19,103 nucleotides of DNA. Origin: Bacteroidales bacterium UBA1736 (GTDB taxonomy: Bacteria > Bacteroidota > Bacteroidia > Bacteroidales > UBA932). Shown here in pieces: positions 1 through 7,448 of the stretch. Positions within the stretch are counted from its first letter, which is position 1. Every line of letters starts with the position of its first letter. The translations under genes and the position numbers were made by a program. The stretch is taken from assembly GCA_002315825.1 (NCBI GenBank), contig DCIC01000003.1, positions 9,092 to 28,194 on the forward strand. Direction: 5' to 3'. Below the pieces are notes generated by a model. The model saw only the letters and a list, made by a program, of their open reading frames with translations. It was not told the DNA's origin and searched no databases.

Positions 1-908
1 TCCCTGATAAACTCCGGACTGCGGCCATTGATGTATTTTATCTTTACGAGAGGGAAGTATTTGTCACCCTCCTTTGGCGGACGAATCTCGCCGGTGACCG
101 TGTCGCCGGACTTAAGCGCATTGGACTTGATCTGATTCTGAGAGACATAGATATCATCGGGAGAGTTCAGATAATTGTAGTCAGATGAACGGAGGAAGCC
201 GTATCCGTCCGACATTATTTCAAGTACTCCTGTCGCCTCCACCGTACCTTCGAAGCGGGGAGCTTCCTGCTTGGGAGCATTGCTCTGCTGCTGGCTCGGC
301 TGAGGATTGGGATGCTGATCCTGACGCCTGTTTTCCTGTTTGTTGCGATCCTTCTTGCTCGTCTGGGGCTGATTCTGCTGCTGTGGCTGCTGGTCAGAAA
401 GCTGAGTTTCAGGACTCGGAGCCTGCTGCTCAGCATTTACCCTCTTTCTGCGTCCCCTCTTCTGGGCGGGAGCGGGAGCTGCAGCGGCAGGTACAGGAGC
501 AGGGGAGAGCGCAGGTGACGGGGAGTCTGCGGCCAATTCCACATCTGCAACCTTGGGCGAGGCTGGAGTGTCAGTTGCTGGCACGGCAGCTTTCTTTCCC
601 GGCTTACGTCCTCTTTTTGAGGGTTTGGGCTCTTGCTGAGGTTCAGTTGCGGCGGACGCCTCACTTGTCTGGACACTTGTCTGCTCTGGCTTTGCCTCCT
701 TTGCTATTCTTTCTCTTTTCTGGCGAGGCCTTCTCTGTCTGGGCTCTGAGGGTGTTGGATTTTTGGCGGTTTCATTGGCGAATTCATCCAAAAGGGCATA
801 CATCAGATTTTCGCTGTCCATTTTCTTGTAATTCTTGATTTTGTACGAAGCGGCCAATTCTTCCAATTGCTCGCGGTTCATGTCTTTCAGCTCGTAAAGA
901 GTACGCAT
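1..908 (-). CDS. rho: Transcription termination factor Rho, N-terminal part (gene runs off the left edge)
   Basis: Rho is the hexameric RNA-dependent ATPase that ends transcription. Only the first 302 residues lie in the window; the ATPase core is missing because of the window edge. The ATG is at 908-906. Residues 1-45 (begins MRTLYELKDMNREQLEEL) match the helical Rho_N domain. Residues about 46-217 are low complexity, rich in Q, P, A, K, R and E, and almost certainly disordered. From about 218 (RFEGTVEATGVLEIM) comes the cold-shock-like RNA-binding fold with the DGYGFLR motif, ending in NGRSPEFIR just before the expected ATPase domain. The long insertion is usual for Bacteroidota Rho but absent from E. 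coli Rho. The gene starts 25 bp after lptD on the same strand with no visible terminator between, so read-through from lptD is likely. Confidence 0.95.
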   Translation of the reverse strand, partial: MRTLYELKDMNREQLEELAASYKIKNYKKMDSENLMYALLDEFANETAKNPTPSEPRQRRPRQKRERIAKEAKPEQTSVQTSEASAATEPQQEPKPSKRGRKPGKKAAVPATDTPASPKVADVELAADSPSPALSPAPVPAAAAPAPAQKRGRRKRVNAEQQAPSPETQLSDQQPQQQNQPQTSKKDRNKQENRRQDQHPNPQPSQQQSNAPKQEAPRFEGTVEATGVLEIMSDGYGFLRSSDYNYLNSPDDIYVSQNQIKSNALKSGDTVTGEIRPPKEGDKYFPLVKIKYINGRSPEFIR

Positions 909-933
909 ATTGATAGTTAAATTTAAATATTCT

Positions 934-3723
934 TTATTGATTGTCCCAGTAAGAACTTGATTTTTTGAATCTGAGGATATCCGCAAGTGCGGAAGCATTC
1001 GCGGCGATTCGGAACGAATAGGACTGCCATTGTCCGGTCGGAACCCACGACACGGAAATATTAAAACAGTGAAGGTCGTAGCTGGCACTGATCTGTGTCG
1101 TTGTCAGCTTGAGCGACATAAAGTCAAATCCCGAATTGAAATTTATGGAAAGCTTCGGCGTAGCCTTGATATTGCCGGACACTCCGAGGGTCTGAGTAAA
1201 CTTATTGACGGTCTTCAGCTCATTGTTGGCATACGAATAGGATTTGTTGTAGCTGAAGGAATAGTTGAAATTCAACGACCAGGGAGAATTGGGATTGGTG
1301 TAGTATAGCCATCCTCCCGGGATATATTCGCCTGTTATAGGGTGATAATATACTCTGTTGTACGATGAGGCGTCTCCTTTCGTATTGCCGCCTCCGCCGC
1401 CACGGTTCTGTCCCTGTCCACCTCCTCCAGCGCCCCCGTTACCTCCCGCAGCGCCGCTTCCATCATTTCCCGCCATTGATCCTTTACCGCTGATTGCATA
1501 TGAAAGGGAAGCGCTAGCGTTTGTAAGACGCACTAGTTTACCGGTCTCAAGGACATTGAACCTGTTTATCTTCTTTCCGGTCTTGTCGATTGCATAGGGG
1601 TCCAGATTGAGGTTGCCGCTGATACTGATCTTCTCAAAGATGGACGTGGACATAGTGATTCCGATGTTGCTCAGATTCAACGAATCGGCGAGCATATTAT
1701 AACTGCCGTTTATGTTGAGCTGGTCGATGAGCTTCACTTTCTTGACGCCGCTCCCCGTCGTATCGGCAAAATTCTTGACTTTAGCCTCGAGATTGTTGCC
1801 TATCTGGAAACTGATACTTCCGTTCTTTCCCTTTCCGGGGGCGGAATATATCTGCCCTGAAAATCTGTTGTATTCATATTCGTGGAATACTCCTGATGTA
1901 TCGGTGTATTGGAGCGTGCGCCAGCCGTTTGCCGCCGTGCCCAGTTCCGGGCTGTAAGAAAGGCTCATGCTGGGCGTGATGACGTGTCTTATGGCCTGCA
2001 GCTTGTGGTATTTGCCAAAATTGAACATACCGTAGAGCCTGGTGCTCATCGAGATGGCTCCGGAATACGTTTGCGTGATACCGAAAGTGTTGAACGCCTT
2101 GCCCTTGATTTCCTCCACCTGATTGGTCTCGGGATTGTACTGATACTCGGAGTCACGGAAGAACCAGTTCATTCCGTAGCTCACGGAAGGATTGACATTC
2201 AGATACTTAAGCACGGTAAAGTTGGGAAGTCCGATGCTGAAGTTGTGGGTCATTCCGTTCTGGAACTTATCCAGCAGGCTGCTCGGGTTGCTGAATTCGG
2301 CAGCTTTGAAACTGACCTTGTTCTGCAGTGAAGTGCTGTATCCGATAGAGAATTTTTCGTAGAACTTCTCGGCTCCCACCCTGTTCTTCTTTTTGAAAGG
2401 ATAGATGGTGCTCATCGAGAAAGTTACGTTAGGCAGAGTGAATGTGTACGAACTGTCCCGTGAATTCTGGCTATGCAGTCCATTGATGGACAAGTTGAAT
2501 TTCCCGCCCCAGTTGCGCGAATAGGATATTGATGATGACGCCTGATTCTGAAGAGCCTCGGAAACCGAACGGGAGTTGTATTTGTTGTTAGAAGGACTGG
2601 AGAAGTTTACTGACGCTGAGAATGTGGACCCCGGCCGTGATTTTTGATCCTGACTGTGGGACCACTTGATAGCAAGGTTCTTGCTCTGGAAAAATTCTTC
2701 TGTGCCTCTTTCACCCGTCTGGTCATTGGAGTAAGTGAAGTTGAAATTGCCGTTAAACTTGTAATTGACCTTGTATCTTGAGTTTACGTCAATAGCCCAG
2801 GAACCCATAGTGTATAGGTCGCCTGTCACCGACAGGTCAAAATGCTCTCCGAACACAAAGTACATACCCGCATCGCGCATATAGAATCCACGGGTCTGCT
2901 CCTCACCGAAGGTAGGCATCAGAAGGCCTGTGGAACGCTGCGGCTTCTGGGGGATGAATCCGAAGGGGAGTCCGACCGGAATGGTGACATCCTCGATAAC
3001 TGGAAATGCGGGACCGAACACTGTTTTCTGAGTGGGCTCGGTGATTATGGCCGCATTGGTCAGCTTCATATAATAATGTGGATGCTCATCGTCGCACACG
3101 GTGTATTTACCCTTTGTGATATTGATGGACTTGTCCGGGAACATCTTGATGTTCTGTCCCTGGATGATACCCTCGTTGTCGGTGGTGGACATATTGGTGA
3201 TACGGGCCTTGCGGCTGTTGAAATTGTAGCGCACCTCGTCCATTTCATATTTGTCCTTTCCCTGCTCCATAACGGGACGTCCTTTCCAGGATGCTGAGGT
3301 GGAATCGTATGTGCCGCGGGCAAAAACGATTCCGGTGCTCATATCATATTCCATATAGTCTGCCGTCAGCTTGATATTGTCATACTCGACGGTGACACCA
3401 CCATAATAATATATGAGTCTGTTGCCGTTGCTGAAATCTTCCACAATCGAGTCACCGGCGCTGGTGAAGGCCGGCAGCTTGATGGAACTCTTGTCCAGAA
3501 GGGAGAGTGAGTCGGCTCTGACAAGGGAATCGGCTCTCATCGTGGAGTCTCTCTTGTGCAGGGCGGCAGAATCCAGCTGTACTTCTTCAATATTGACATC
3601 CTTCTTCTCACCACGAGCCGTTCTGCGCCTTGCGCGTCGATCATTTTGGGAGAGAATTTCAGAACTTGCCAGAAAGAAGATAAAAAGGGCGACAAGTATA
3701 TATTTGAAATATTTAGAATGCAA
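934..3723 (-). CDS. lptD: LPS-assembly protein LptD homologue (outer-membrane beta-barrel, Bacteroidota type)
   Basis: 929 residues. LptD, with LptE, inserts lipopolysaccharide into the outer leaflet of the outer membrane. After a hydrophobic signal peptide (about residues 3-25) comes a Ser/Asp-rich linker with repeated 'ADSL' units, then an OstA/LptA-like beta-jellyroll region (about 75-215: YYYGGVTVEYDNIKLTADY, KGKYTVCDDEHPHYYMKL). The conserved LptD stretch LPFGFIPQKPQRSTGLLMP and GFYMRDAGMYF follows, and then a long barrel rich in alternating aromatic residues. A Gly/Asn/Gln tract lies near residues 754-781, probably in a loop. The start is TTG at 3723-3721: it is the only usual start codon between the upstream in-frame stop (3756-3754) and the signal peptide. 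A Bacteroidota-type promoter ends 22 bp upstream. The family call rests on motif recognition; LptE is not in the window. Confidence 0.88.
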   Translation of the reverse strand: MHSKYFKYILVALFIFFLASSEILSQNDRRARRRTARGEKKDVNIEEVQLDSAALHKRDSTMRADSLVRADSLSLLDKSSIKLPAFTSAGDSIVEDFSNGNRLIYYYGGVTVEYDNIKLTADYMEYDMSTGIVFARGTYDSTSASWKGRPVMEQGKDKYEMDEVRYNFNSRKARITNMSTTDNEGIIQGQNIKMFPDKSINITKGKYTVCDDEHPHYYMKLTNAAIITEPTQKTVFGPAFPVIEDVTIPVGLPFGFIPQKPQRSTGLLMPTFGEEQTRGFYMRDAGMYFVFGEHFDLSVTGDLYTMGSWAIDVNSRYKVNYKFNGNFNFTYSNDQTGERGTEEFFQSKNLAIKWSHSQDQKSRPGSTFSASVNFSSPSNNKYNSRSVSEALQNQASSSISYSRNWGGKFNLSINGLHSQNSRDSSYTFTLPNVTFSMSTIYPFKKKNRVGAEKFYEKFSIGYSTSLQNKVSFKAAEFSNPSSLLDKFQNGMTHNFSIGLPNFTVLKYLNVNPSVSYGMNWFFRDSEYQYNPETNQVEEIKGKAFNTFGITQTYSGAISMSTRLYGMFNFGKYHKLQAIRHVITPSMSLSYSPELGTAANGWRTLQYTDTSGVFHEYEYNRFSGQIYSAPGKGKNGSISFQIGNNLEAKVKNFADTTGSGVKKVKLIDQLNINGSYNMLADSLNLSNIGITMSTSIFEKISISGNLNLDPYAIDKTGKKINRFNVLETGKLVRLTNASASLSYAISGKGSMAGNDGSGAAGGNGGAGGGGQGQNRGGGGGNTKGDASSYNRVYYHPITGEYIPGGWLYYTNPNSPWSLNFNYSFSYNKSYSYANNELKTVNKFTQTLGVSGNIKATPKLSINFNSGFDFMSLKLTTTQISASYDLHCFNISVSWVPTGQWQSYSFRIAANASALADILRFKKSSSYWDNQ

Positions 3724-3736
3724 TTTATTTCGTAAA

Positions 3737-3764
3737 TTTGCAACGCAAAAATACTACTATTTTG
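3737..3764 (+). promoter_or_regulatory. Possible promoter of the amidase gene, imperfect match
   Basis: On the plus strand TTTG (3737-3740) is followed after 17 bases by TATTTTG (3758-3764). This is one base shorter than the TAnnTTTG consensus and has a slightly short spacer. It ends 20 bases before the ATG at 3785, a distance like those of the lptD and rsfS elements. The lptD -7 element lies between its two halves. A small inverted repeat, TTTGC-AAC-GCAAA (3737-3749), sits at the left end. Weak on its own. Confidence 0.3.
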
Positions 3765-3776
3765 CAATAATTCAAA
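3746..3776 (-). promoter_or_regulatory. Predicted lptD promoter (Bacteroidota sigma type)
   Basis: On the minus strand TTTG (3776-3773) is followed after exactly 19 bases by TATTTTTG (3753-3746). This matches the Bacteroides consensus of a -33 TTTG and a -7 TAnnTTTG. The -7 element ends 22 bases before the TTG start of lptD, so the leader would be short. It overlaps the proposed amidase promoter on the other strand. No transcription start has been seen; this is a sequence match only. Confidence 0.6.
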
Positions 3777-3784
3777 TATCCCGG

Positions 3785-4975
3785 ATGAAAACAAAGCATT
3801 TGCTTTTAATATCTTTTATTTTTCTGATTCCTGGAACCGGAACCCTTCTGGCCCAGCAGAGCGAAGCTACTTCTTTGACACTTAATTCTGTAGTGATTGA
3901 CCCAGGTCACGGAGGCAAAGATCCGGGAGCGATGAGCCAGGACAGAAAGACCAGCGAAAAGGATCTGACCCTAAAGATTTCCAAGGGCCTTGCTGCAAAG
4001 ATCAAGGAAGCCTACCCGTCAGTGGAGGTCCTCCTTACGCGCGAATCCGACAAATTCGTCGAGCTCGACACCAGAGCGCGGATTGCCACCGAGGCAAATG
4101 CCAACCTATTCATCTCACTCCACATCAATGCCACTACATCAAGGAGCATCCACGGATTTTCAGTGTACACCCTCGGCCAATCCTCCAACAAGAACAAGGA
4201 CACATACGCGTTCAATATGGAAGTCCTCAAGCGCGAGAACTCCGTAATCTACCTCGAAAACGATGCGACCAAATATCAGGACTATGACAATAGCCCCGAG
4301 TCCCAGATTCTTCTCCAATTGACGAGCAATGCCTATCGGGAGCAGAGTCTTCTGTTTGCCCAGCTGCTGAGTGACAATATGATAGGGCCCTTCAAAAAGA
4401 ATATCGGCATCTATCAGGGCAATTTTGCCGTTCTGAGGCTGGCATCGATGCCTGCGGTACTGATCGAATCGGGCTACATTTCCTGTGATACGGATCTCTC
4501 CATACTCAGAGACGAGGAATCCATAAATAGAATCGTTGACAACCTCTTTGCCGCTTTCGTCAAATACAAAACGGTCTATGATACAAGCGTCAGCGGCTCA
4601 AGCCCTATGCCGCTCATTGATATCACCGGATTATCCGAACCCCAAAGTTCAGCCCCAGAGCAGCCGTCAAAAAATGAATCGGAATCGCCTGACTCCAGTA
4701 GCGACGCTCCGGGCAATGATACAAGTCCAGTGCAGAGTCCTCAGGACAAGGTGATATTCGCAACGCAGGTCCTTGCCTCTTCAAGAAAAATGAGTGATGC
4801 CGATCCATACTTCAAAGGACAGCCTATTATGGCTGTAAAAATTGGCAATATGTATAAGTATCTTGTCGGATTTTCCGAAGATAAGGAAGAGGCAAAAAAA
4901 TTATATATGGACATAAAAAAAGTTTTTAAGGATTCTTTTTTTGTGAAGTTGGAAAATGGTGTTGTAACAAGGTAA
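3785..4975 (+). CDS. Secreted N-acetylmuramoyl-L-alanine amidase (Amidase_3 family) with C-terminal SPOR-like domain
   Basis: 396 residues. The enzyme cuts the bond between N-acetylmuramic acid and the stem peptide of peptidoglycan, mainly during cell separation and wall turnover. The ATG at 3785 is followed by a signal peptide (about residues 1-23, ending LLAQQ), so it acts in the periplasm. The Amidase_3 zinc-enzyme residues are present: H42 in VVIDPGHGG, E58 in TSEKDL, H113 in FISLHINA, and the catalytic E228 in VLIESGYIS. A Ser/Pro/Glu-rich linker (about 275-315) leads to a C-terminal region (about 320-393, with VKIGNMYKYLVGFSEDKEEA) that resembles a SPOR domain, which binds denuded septal peptidoglycan. 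The reading frame is open upstream to 3413, but that part overlaps lptD and lacks a signal peptide, so it is excluded. The gene is divergent from lptD. Confidence 0.92.
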   Translation: MKTKHLLLISFIFLIPGTGTLLAQQSEATSLTLNSVVIDPGHGGKDPGAMSQDRKTSEKDLTLKISKGLAAKIKEAYPSVEVLLTRESDKFVELDTRARIATEANANLFISLHINATTSRSIHGFSVYTLGQSSNKNKDTYAFNMEVLKRENSVIYLENDATKYQDYDNSPESQILLQLTSNAYREQSLLFAQLLSDNMIGPFKKNIGIYQGNFAVLRLASMPAVLIESGYISCDTDLSILRDEESINRIVDNLFAAFVKYKTVYDTSVSGSSPMPLIDITGLSEPQSSAPEQPSKNESESPDSSSDAPGNDTSPVQSPQDKVIFATQVLASSRKMSDADPYFKGQPIMAVKIGNMYKYLVGFSEDKEEAKKLYMDIKKVFKDSFFVKLENGVVTR

Positions 4976-4992
4976 GAGTCCATAAGTTGCGG

Positions 4993-5132
4993 AGCATTTA
5001 TAATTTTTAAAAATTCTAAATTATCAGCATCCGGAGACTTGTTTGAGAGGCGCTTTTTGCTTTATAAATGCTTAATAATTAGAAAAATATAAACTAAGCG
5101 ATTAGCGGGCTTCGCCTATTTATATTAAGCAT
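4993..5132. repeat. Two competing inverted repeats in the gap between the amidase gene and dnaA
   Basis: AGCATTTATAA (4993-5003) is the exact reverse complement of 5062-5072. The overlapping segment ATGCTTAATA (5068-5077) is the exact reverse complement of 5123-5132. The two pairings share 5068-5072 and so cannot form fully together. The second stem can extend by CTTT/AAAG (5060-5063 with 5133-5136) past a 4-base bulge. It is followed by a strongly T-rich tract (about 5140-5183) on the plus strand. A perfect palindrome AATTTTTAAAAATT lies at 5002-5015. The 253-bp gap (4976-5228) has no gene. The structure could end amidase transcripts, shape a dnaA leader, or be an AT-rich protein-binding site; which one is unknown. 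Confidence 0.55.
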
Positions 5133-5228
5133 AAAGAATTATTTTTTCAAGTTAATTTTTTCTTTTTTTTCACTTTTTTTTCATCGATTTTTGCAAGCGC
5201 TTTCAGATAAGCGTTTAAGCAAATTAAA

Positions 5229-6653
5229 GTGGAAAAATCAGAGAAACATATTCAGGTATGGGAGGAATTTCTGTCCATCATCAAAGAAAATATTGATGAG
5301 CAGAAATACAAGACTTGGTTCGCTCCGATCAAGCCTGTTTCTCTTGTGGATTCCACCCTCACCATCGAGGTTCCATCCGCTTTCTGTATGGAGTTTATAG
5401 AAGGCACTTATCTGAATCTGATCAAAATGATTCTCAAGAGGGTGATTGGTCCTGATGCAAAGCTGGTCTATACATTCAAGCCCGTGCGCAAGAGCCCTTC
5501 CGTGGAGGTCCCCGCATCAACCGGCATCACTCCGAACAACAAATCCGTTTCGGTCAACACTTTCCACTCGTCGGACGCCCCAAGCGCATTCGTGTTCCCC
5601 GGATTGCAAAAGATCAAGATCAACCCCAGACTCAACCCCGCCTATTCATTTGAAAACCTTATTCAGGGTGATTGCAATCGAATGGGAGTTGCTGCAGGGC
5701 AGAGCATTTCGATGTCACCCGGAAGGACACCATTCAATCCGCTATTCCTTTTTGGAGGGTCGGGTCTCGGCAAGACTCACATCGCTCAGGCAATAGGTCT
5801 TGACGTCAAAGAGCAGCACCCGGATCTCGTTGTCCTCTACGTCACCGGAAACGAGTTCAAGACTCAGTATATGGATGCTGCAGGAGTCAGAAACAAAGTG
5901 ACCGACTTCCTCGCATATTATATGAAGATAGACGTCCTTATCGTGGATGATATCCAGGATCTTGTGGGACAAGGCTCCCAGGCCGCATTCTTCAGTATTT
6001 TCAACTATCTCCATCAGAACGGGAAGCAACTCATCTTCACCTCCGACCGTGCGCCCGCGGATCTTCAGAATTTTGAAGAGAGACTCCTGTCACGGTTTAA
6101 ATGGGGGTTGTCAGTCGAGCTCACAAAGCCGGACTACACTACAAGACTTGAGATGCTCCGCTCACGCTGTTTTCGTGAAGGTGTGAAGATAGATGACAAG
6201 GTGCTTCAGTACCTTGCGGGGAAGATAAAGTCCAACTTCCGCGAGTTGGAAGGCGCATTGATTTCCTTGATAGCCCACGCTACTCTCAACCGTCAGGAGG
6301 ATTCCATTGAGCTTGTGGAAAAGATAACCGGCAATCTGGTATCCGATGAGCCACAGGAGTTTACCGTCGACAGGGTTGTGGATGTCGTTTGCGATTATTT
6401 CAATCTGAGCAAGGAAATGCTGGTGGCGACATCCCGCAAGCGTAACATCGTTCAGGCAAGACAGATTGCGATGTATCTCTCCCGCAACCTGGTGGCCAAC
6501 ATCTCCCTTTCGGCAATCGGAGCCCAGCTTGGAGGCAAAGACCACGCAACGGTGCTTTATGCCTGCAACACCGTCGTTGACCTTATGTCCACCGACCGCA
6601 GTTTCAAACAATACGTCTCAGATATAGAGAAGATACTTCTCCAAGCCAGATAA
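5229..6653 (+). CDS. dnaA: Chromosomal replication initiator protein DnaA
   Basis: 474 residues, full length. DnaA binds 9-bp boxes at oriC, forms an ATP-dependent filament and opens the duplex. Domain I is residues about 1-85 (VWEEFLSIIKENIDEQKYKTW), with a short linker to about 130. The AAA+ core has Walker A GGSGLGKTH (176-184), Walker B LIVDD (237-241), the RLLSRF arginine-finger region (285-290) and sensor 2 NFRELEGAL (336-344). The C-terminal DNA-binding domain carries the signature around 430-449 (IGAQLGGKDHATVLYA). The start is GTG at 5229: an in-frame TAA lies at 5208-5210, no ATG lies between, and the protein then begins in register with the family. rpe follows after 8 bp. A weak -7-like GATTTTTG is at 5186-5193. 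No convincing DnaA boxes are seen upstream, so neither autoregulation nor a nearby oriC is supported. Confidence 0.97.
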   Translation: MEKSEKHIQVWEEFLSIIKENIDEQKYKTWFAPIKPVSLVDSTLTIEVPSAFCMEFIEGTYLNLIKMILKRVIGPDAKLVYTFKPVRKSPSVEVPASTGITPNNKSVSVNTFHSSDAPSAFVFPGLQKIKINPRLNPAYSFENLIQGDCNRMGVAAGQSISMSPGRTPFNPLFLFGGSGLGKTHIAQAIGLDVKEQHPDLVVLYVTGNEFKTQYMDAAGVRNKVTDFLAYYMKIDVLIVDDIQDLVGQGSQAAFFSIFNYLHQNGKQLIFTSDRAPADLQNFEERLLSRFKWGLSVELTKPDYTTRLEMLRSRCFREGVKIDDKVLQYLAGKIKSNFRELEGALISLIAHATLNRQEDSIELVEKITGNLVSDEPQEFTVDRVVDVVCDYFNLSKEMLVATSRKRNIVQARQIAMYLSRNLVANISLSAIGAQLGGKDHATVLYACNTVVDLMSTDRSFKQYVSDIEKILLQAR

Positions 6654-6661
6654 TTCATCAG

Positions 6662-7318
6662 ATGCATACCAAGATAGCACCATCACTTCTTGCCGCGGAT
6701 TTTCTCAATCTGGGCAAGGACATCACTATGCTCAATGAAAATGCCGACCTGATCCATCTTGACATTATGGACGGAATTCTGGTCCCCAACATTTCGTTCG
6801 GCTTTTCGGTGGTCGATGCGCTTGCACCAATGGCTTCAATTCCCACAGACGCCCACTTGATGATTGTGCATCCCGAGAACTATTTCGAACGTTTTGCCAG
6901 TAAGGGTGTATCAATGCTCAGCTTCCATCTTGAAGCAGCTCTGATGCAGAATTCCGACCCCTCGGAGCTCCTTTCCCGAATCAAGGCACTGGGCATTTCT
7001 GCGGGCCTGGCATTCAATCCCGATATCCCGCTTGAGTCTTGTTTCCCTTATTTGAAGGATGCGGATTTTATCCTCGTAATGTCGGTATTTGCCGGATTCG
7101 GAGGGCAGAAATTCATTCCGGAGACTATCTCAAGGGTCAAAGCACTCAAATCCGAAATTGAACGTCAGGGCTTGAGCTGTGCAATTGAAGTGGATGGGGG
7201 AGTAAATCAGGAAAATGCGCCCCTCTTGGTGGAAGCCGGAGCGGGCATCCTCGTTGCCGGGAGTTCAGTGTTCAAATCTTCCGACCCCGGCGCAACTATC
7301 AAGGCTCTAAGGGGTTGA
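6662..7318 (+). CDS. rpe: Ribulose-phosphate 3-epimerase
   Basis: 218 residues, the normal length. The enzyme interconverts D-ribulose 5-phosphate and D-xylulose 5-phosphate in the non-oxidative pentose phosphate pathway, using a metal in a TIM barrel. Visible residues are IAPSLLAADF at the N-terminus, H32 and D34 in HLDIMDG, H65 in DAHLMI, and the catalytic D178 in EVDGGVN, followed by the phosphate-binding VAGSSVF. The loop usually written MSVNPGFGGQ reads MSVFAGFGGQ here (residues 140-149), so Asn-Pro is replaced by Phe-Ala. The ATG at 6662 lies 8 bp after the dnaA stop, so the two genes are probably co-transcribed. Confidence 0.96.
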   Translation: MHTKIAPSLLAADFLNLGKDITMLNENADLIHLDIMDGILVPNISFGFSVVDALAPMASIPTDAHLMIVHPENYFERFASKGVSMLSFHLEAALMQNSDPSELLSRIKALGISAGLAFNPDIPLESCFPYLKDADFILVMSVFAGFGGQKFIPETISRVKALKSEIERQGLSCAIEVDGGVNQENAPLLVEAGAGILVAGSSVFKSSDPGATIKALRG

Positions 7319-7378
7319 GATGGGTAAAGGAAATAAGCTTTGACCTTTGCCGGGTGTCCGTCCGGCGACAGATATGAC

Positions 7379-7391
7379 TGACAAATTGTCA
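7379..7391. repeat. Short perfect inverted repeat upstream of rsfS
   Basis: TGACAA-A-TTGTCA is a perfect 6-bp inverted repeat around one central base. It lies 27 bp upstream of the -7-like element of the rsfS operon, just beyond where a -33 element would be. The size and symmetry suit a dimeric regulator site, but no regulator is identified and a 6-bp dyad can occur by chance. Confidence 0.3.
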
Positions 7392-7418
7392 TCTATTCTC
7401 TTTGAGCCCGAATTTTGT

Positions 7419-7426
7419 TATATTTG
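7419..7426 (+). promoter_or_regulatory. -7 promoter element for the rsfS-ftsH-cdsA-psd operon
   Basis: TATATTTG fits the Bacteroides -7 consensus TAnnTTTG exactly and ends 22 bp before the rsfS ATG, the same distance as at lptD. The nearest upstream TTTG (7401-7404) is only 14 bp away rather than the usual 19-21, so the -33 element is weak or absent. The surrounding gap 7319-7448 has no gene. The position, directly ahead of a four-gene run, supports the call. Confidence 0.45.
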
Positions 7427-7448
7427 TACAAAACTACTTCTATTATTT

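Noticed and set aside
185..838. Open frame of 217 codons on the plus strand opposite rho
   Set aside because: It is antisense to the low-complexity Rho insertion, whose repetitive codons keep other frames open. There are no domain or family features.
3413..3784. N-terminal extension of the amidase frame
   Set aside because: The frame is open, but this part is antisense to lptD and crosses the promoter region. A clear signal peptide begins at the ATG at 3785.
4976..5228. Possible oriC next to dnaA
   Set aside because: The gap is AT-rich, but no good DnaA box (TTATCCACA type) is visible. The nearest, TTATCAGCA at 5021-5029, matches 7 of 9 positions, and dnaN or other origin-linked genes are absent. 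GC skew of the whole genome would be needed to decide.
7349..7366. GCCGG-N8-CCGGC hairpin after rpe as an intrinsic terminator
   Set aside because: The stem is only 5 bp and no T-run follows, so it does not meet the usual pattern of an intrinsic terminator.
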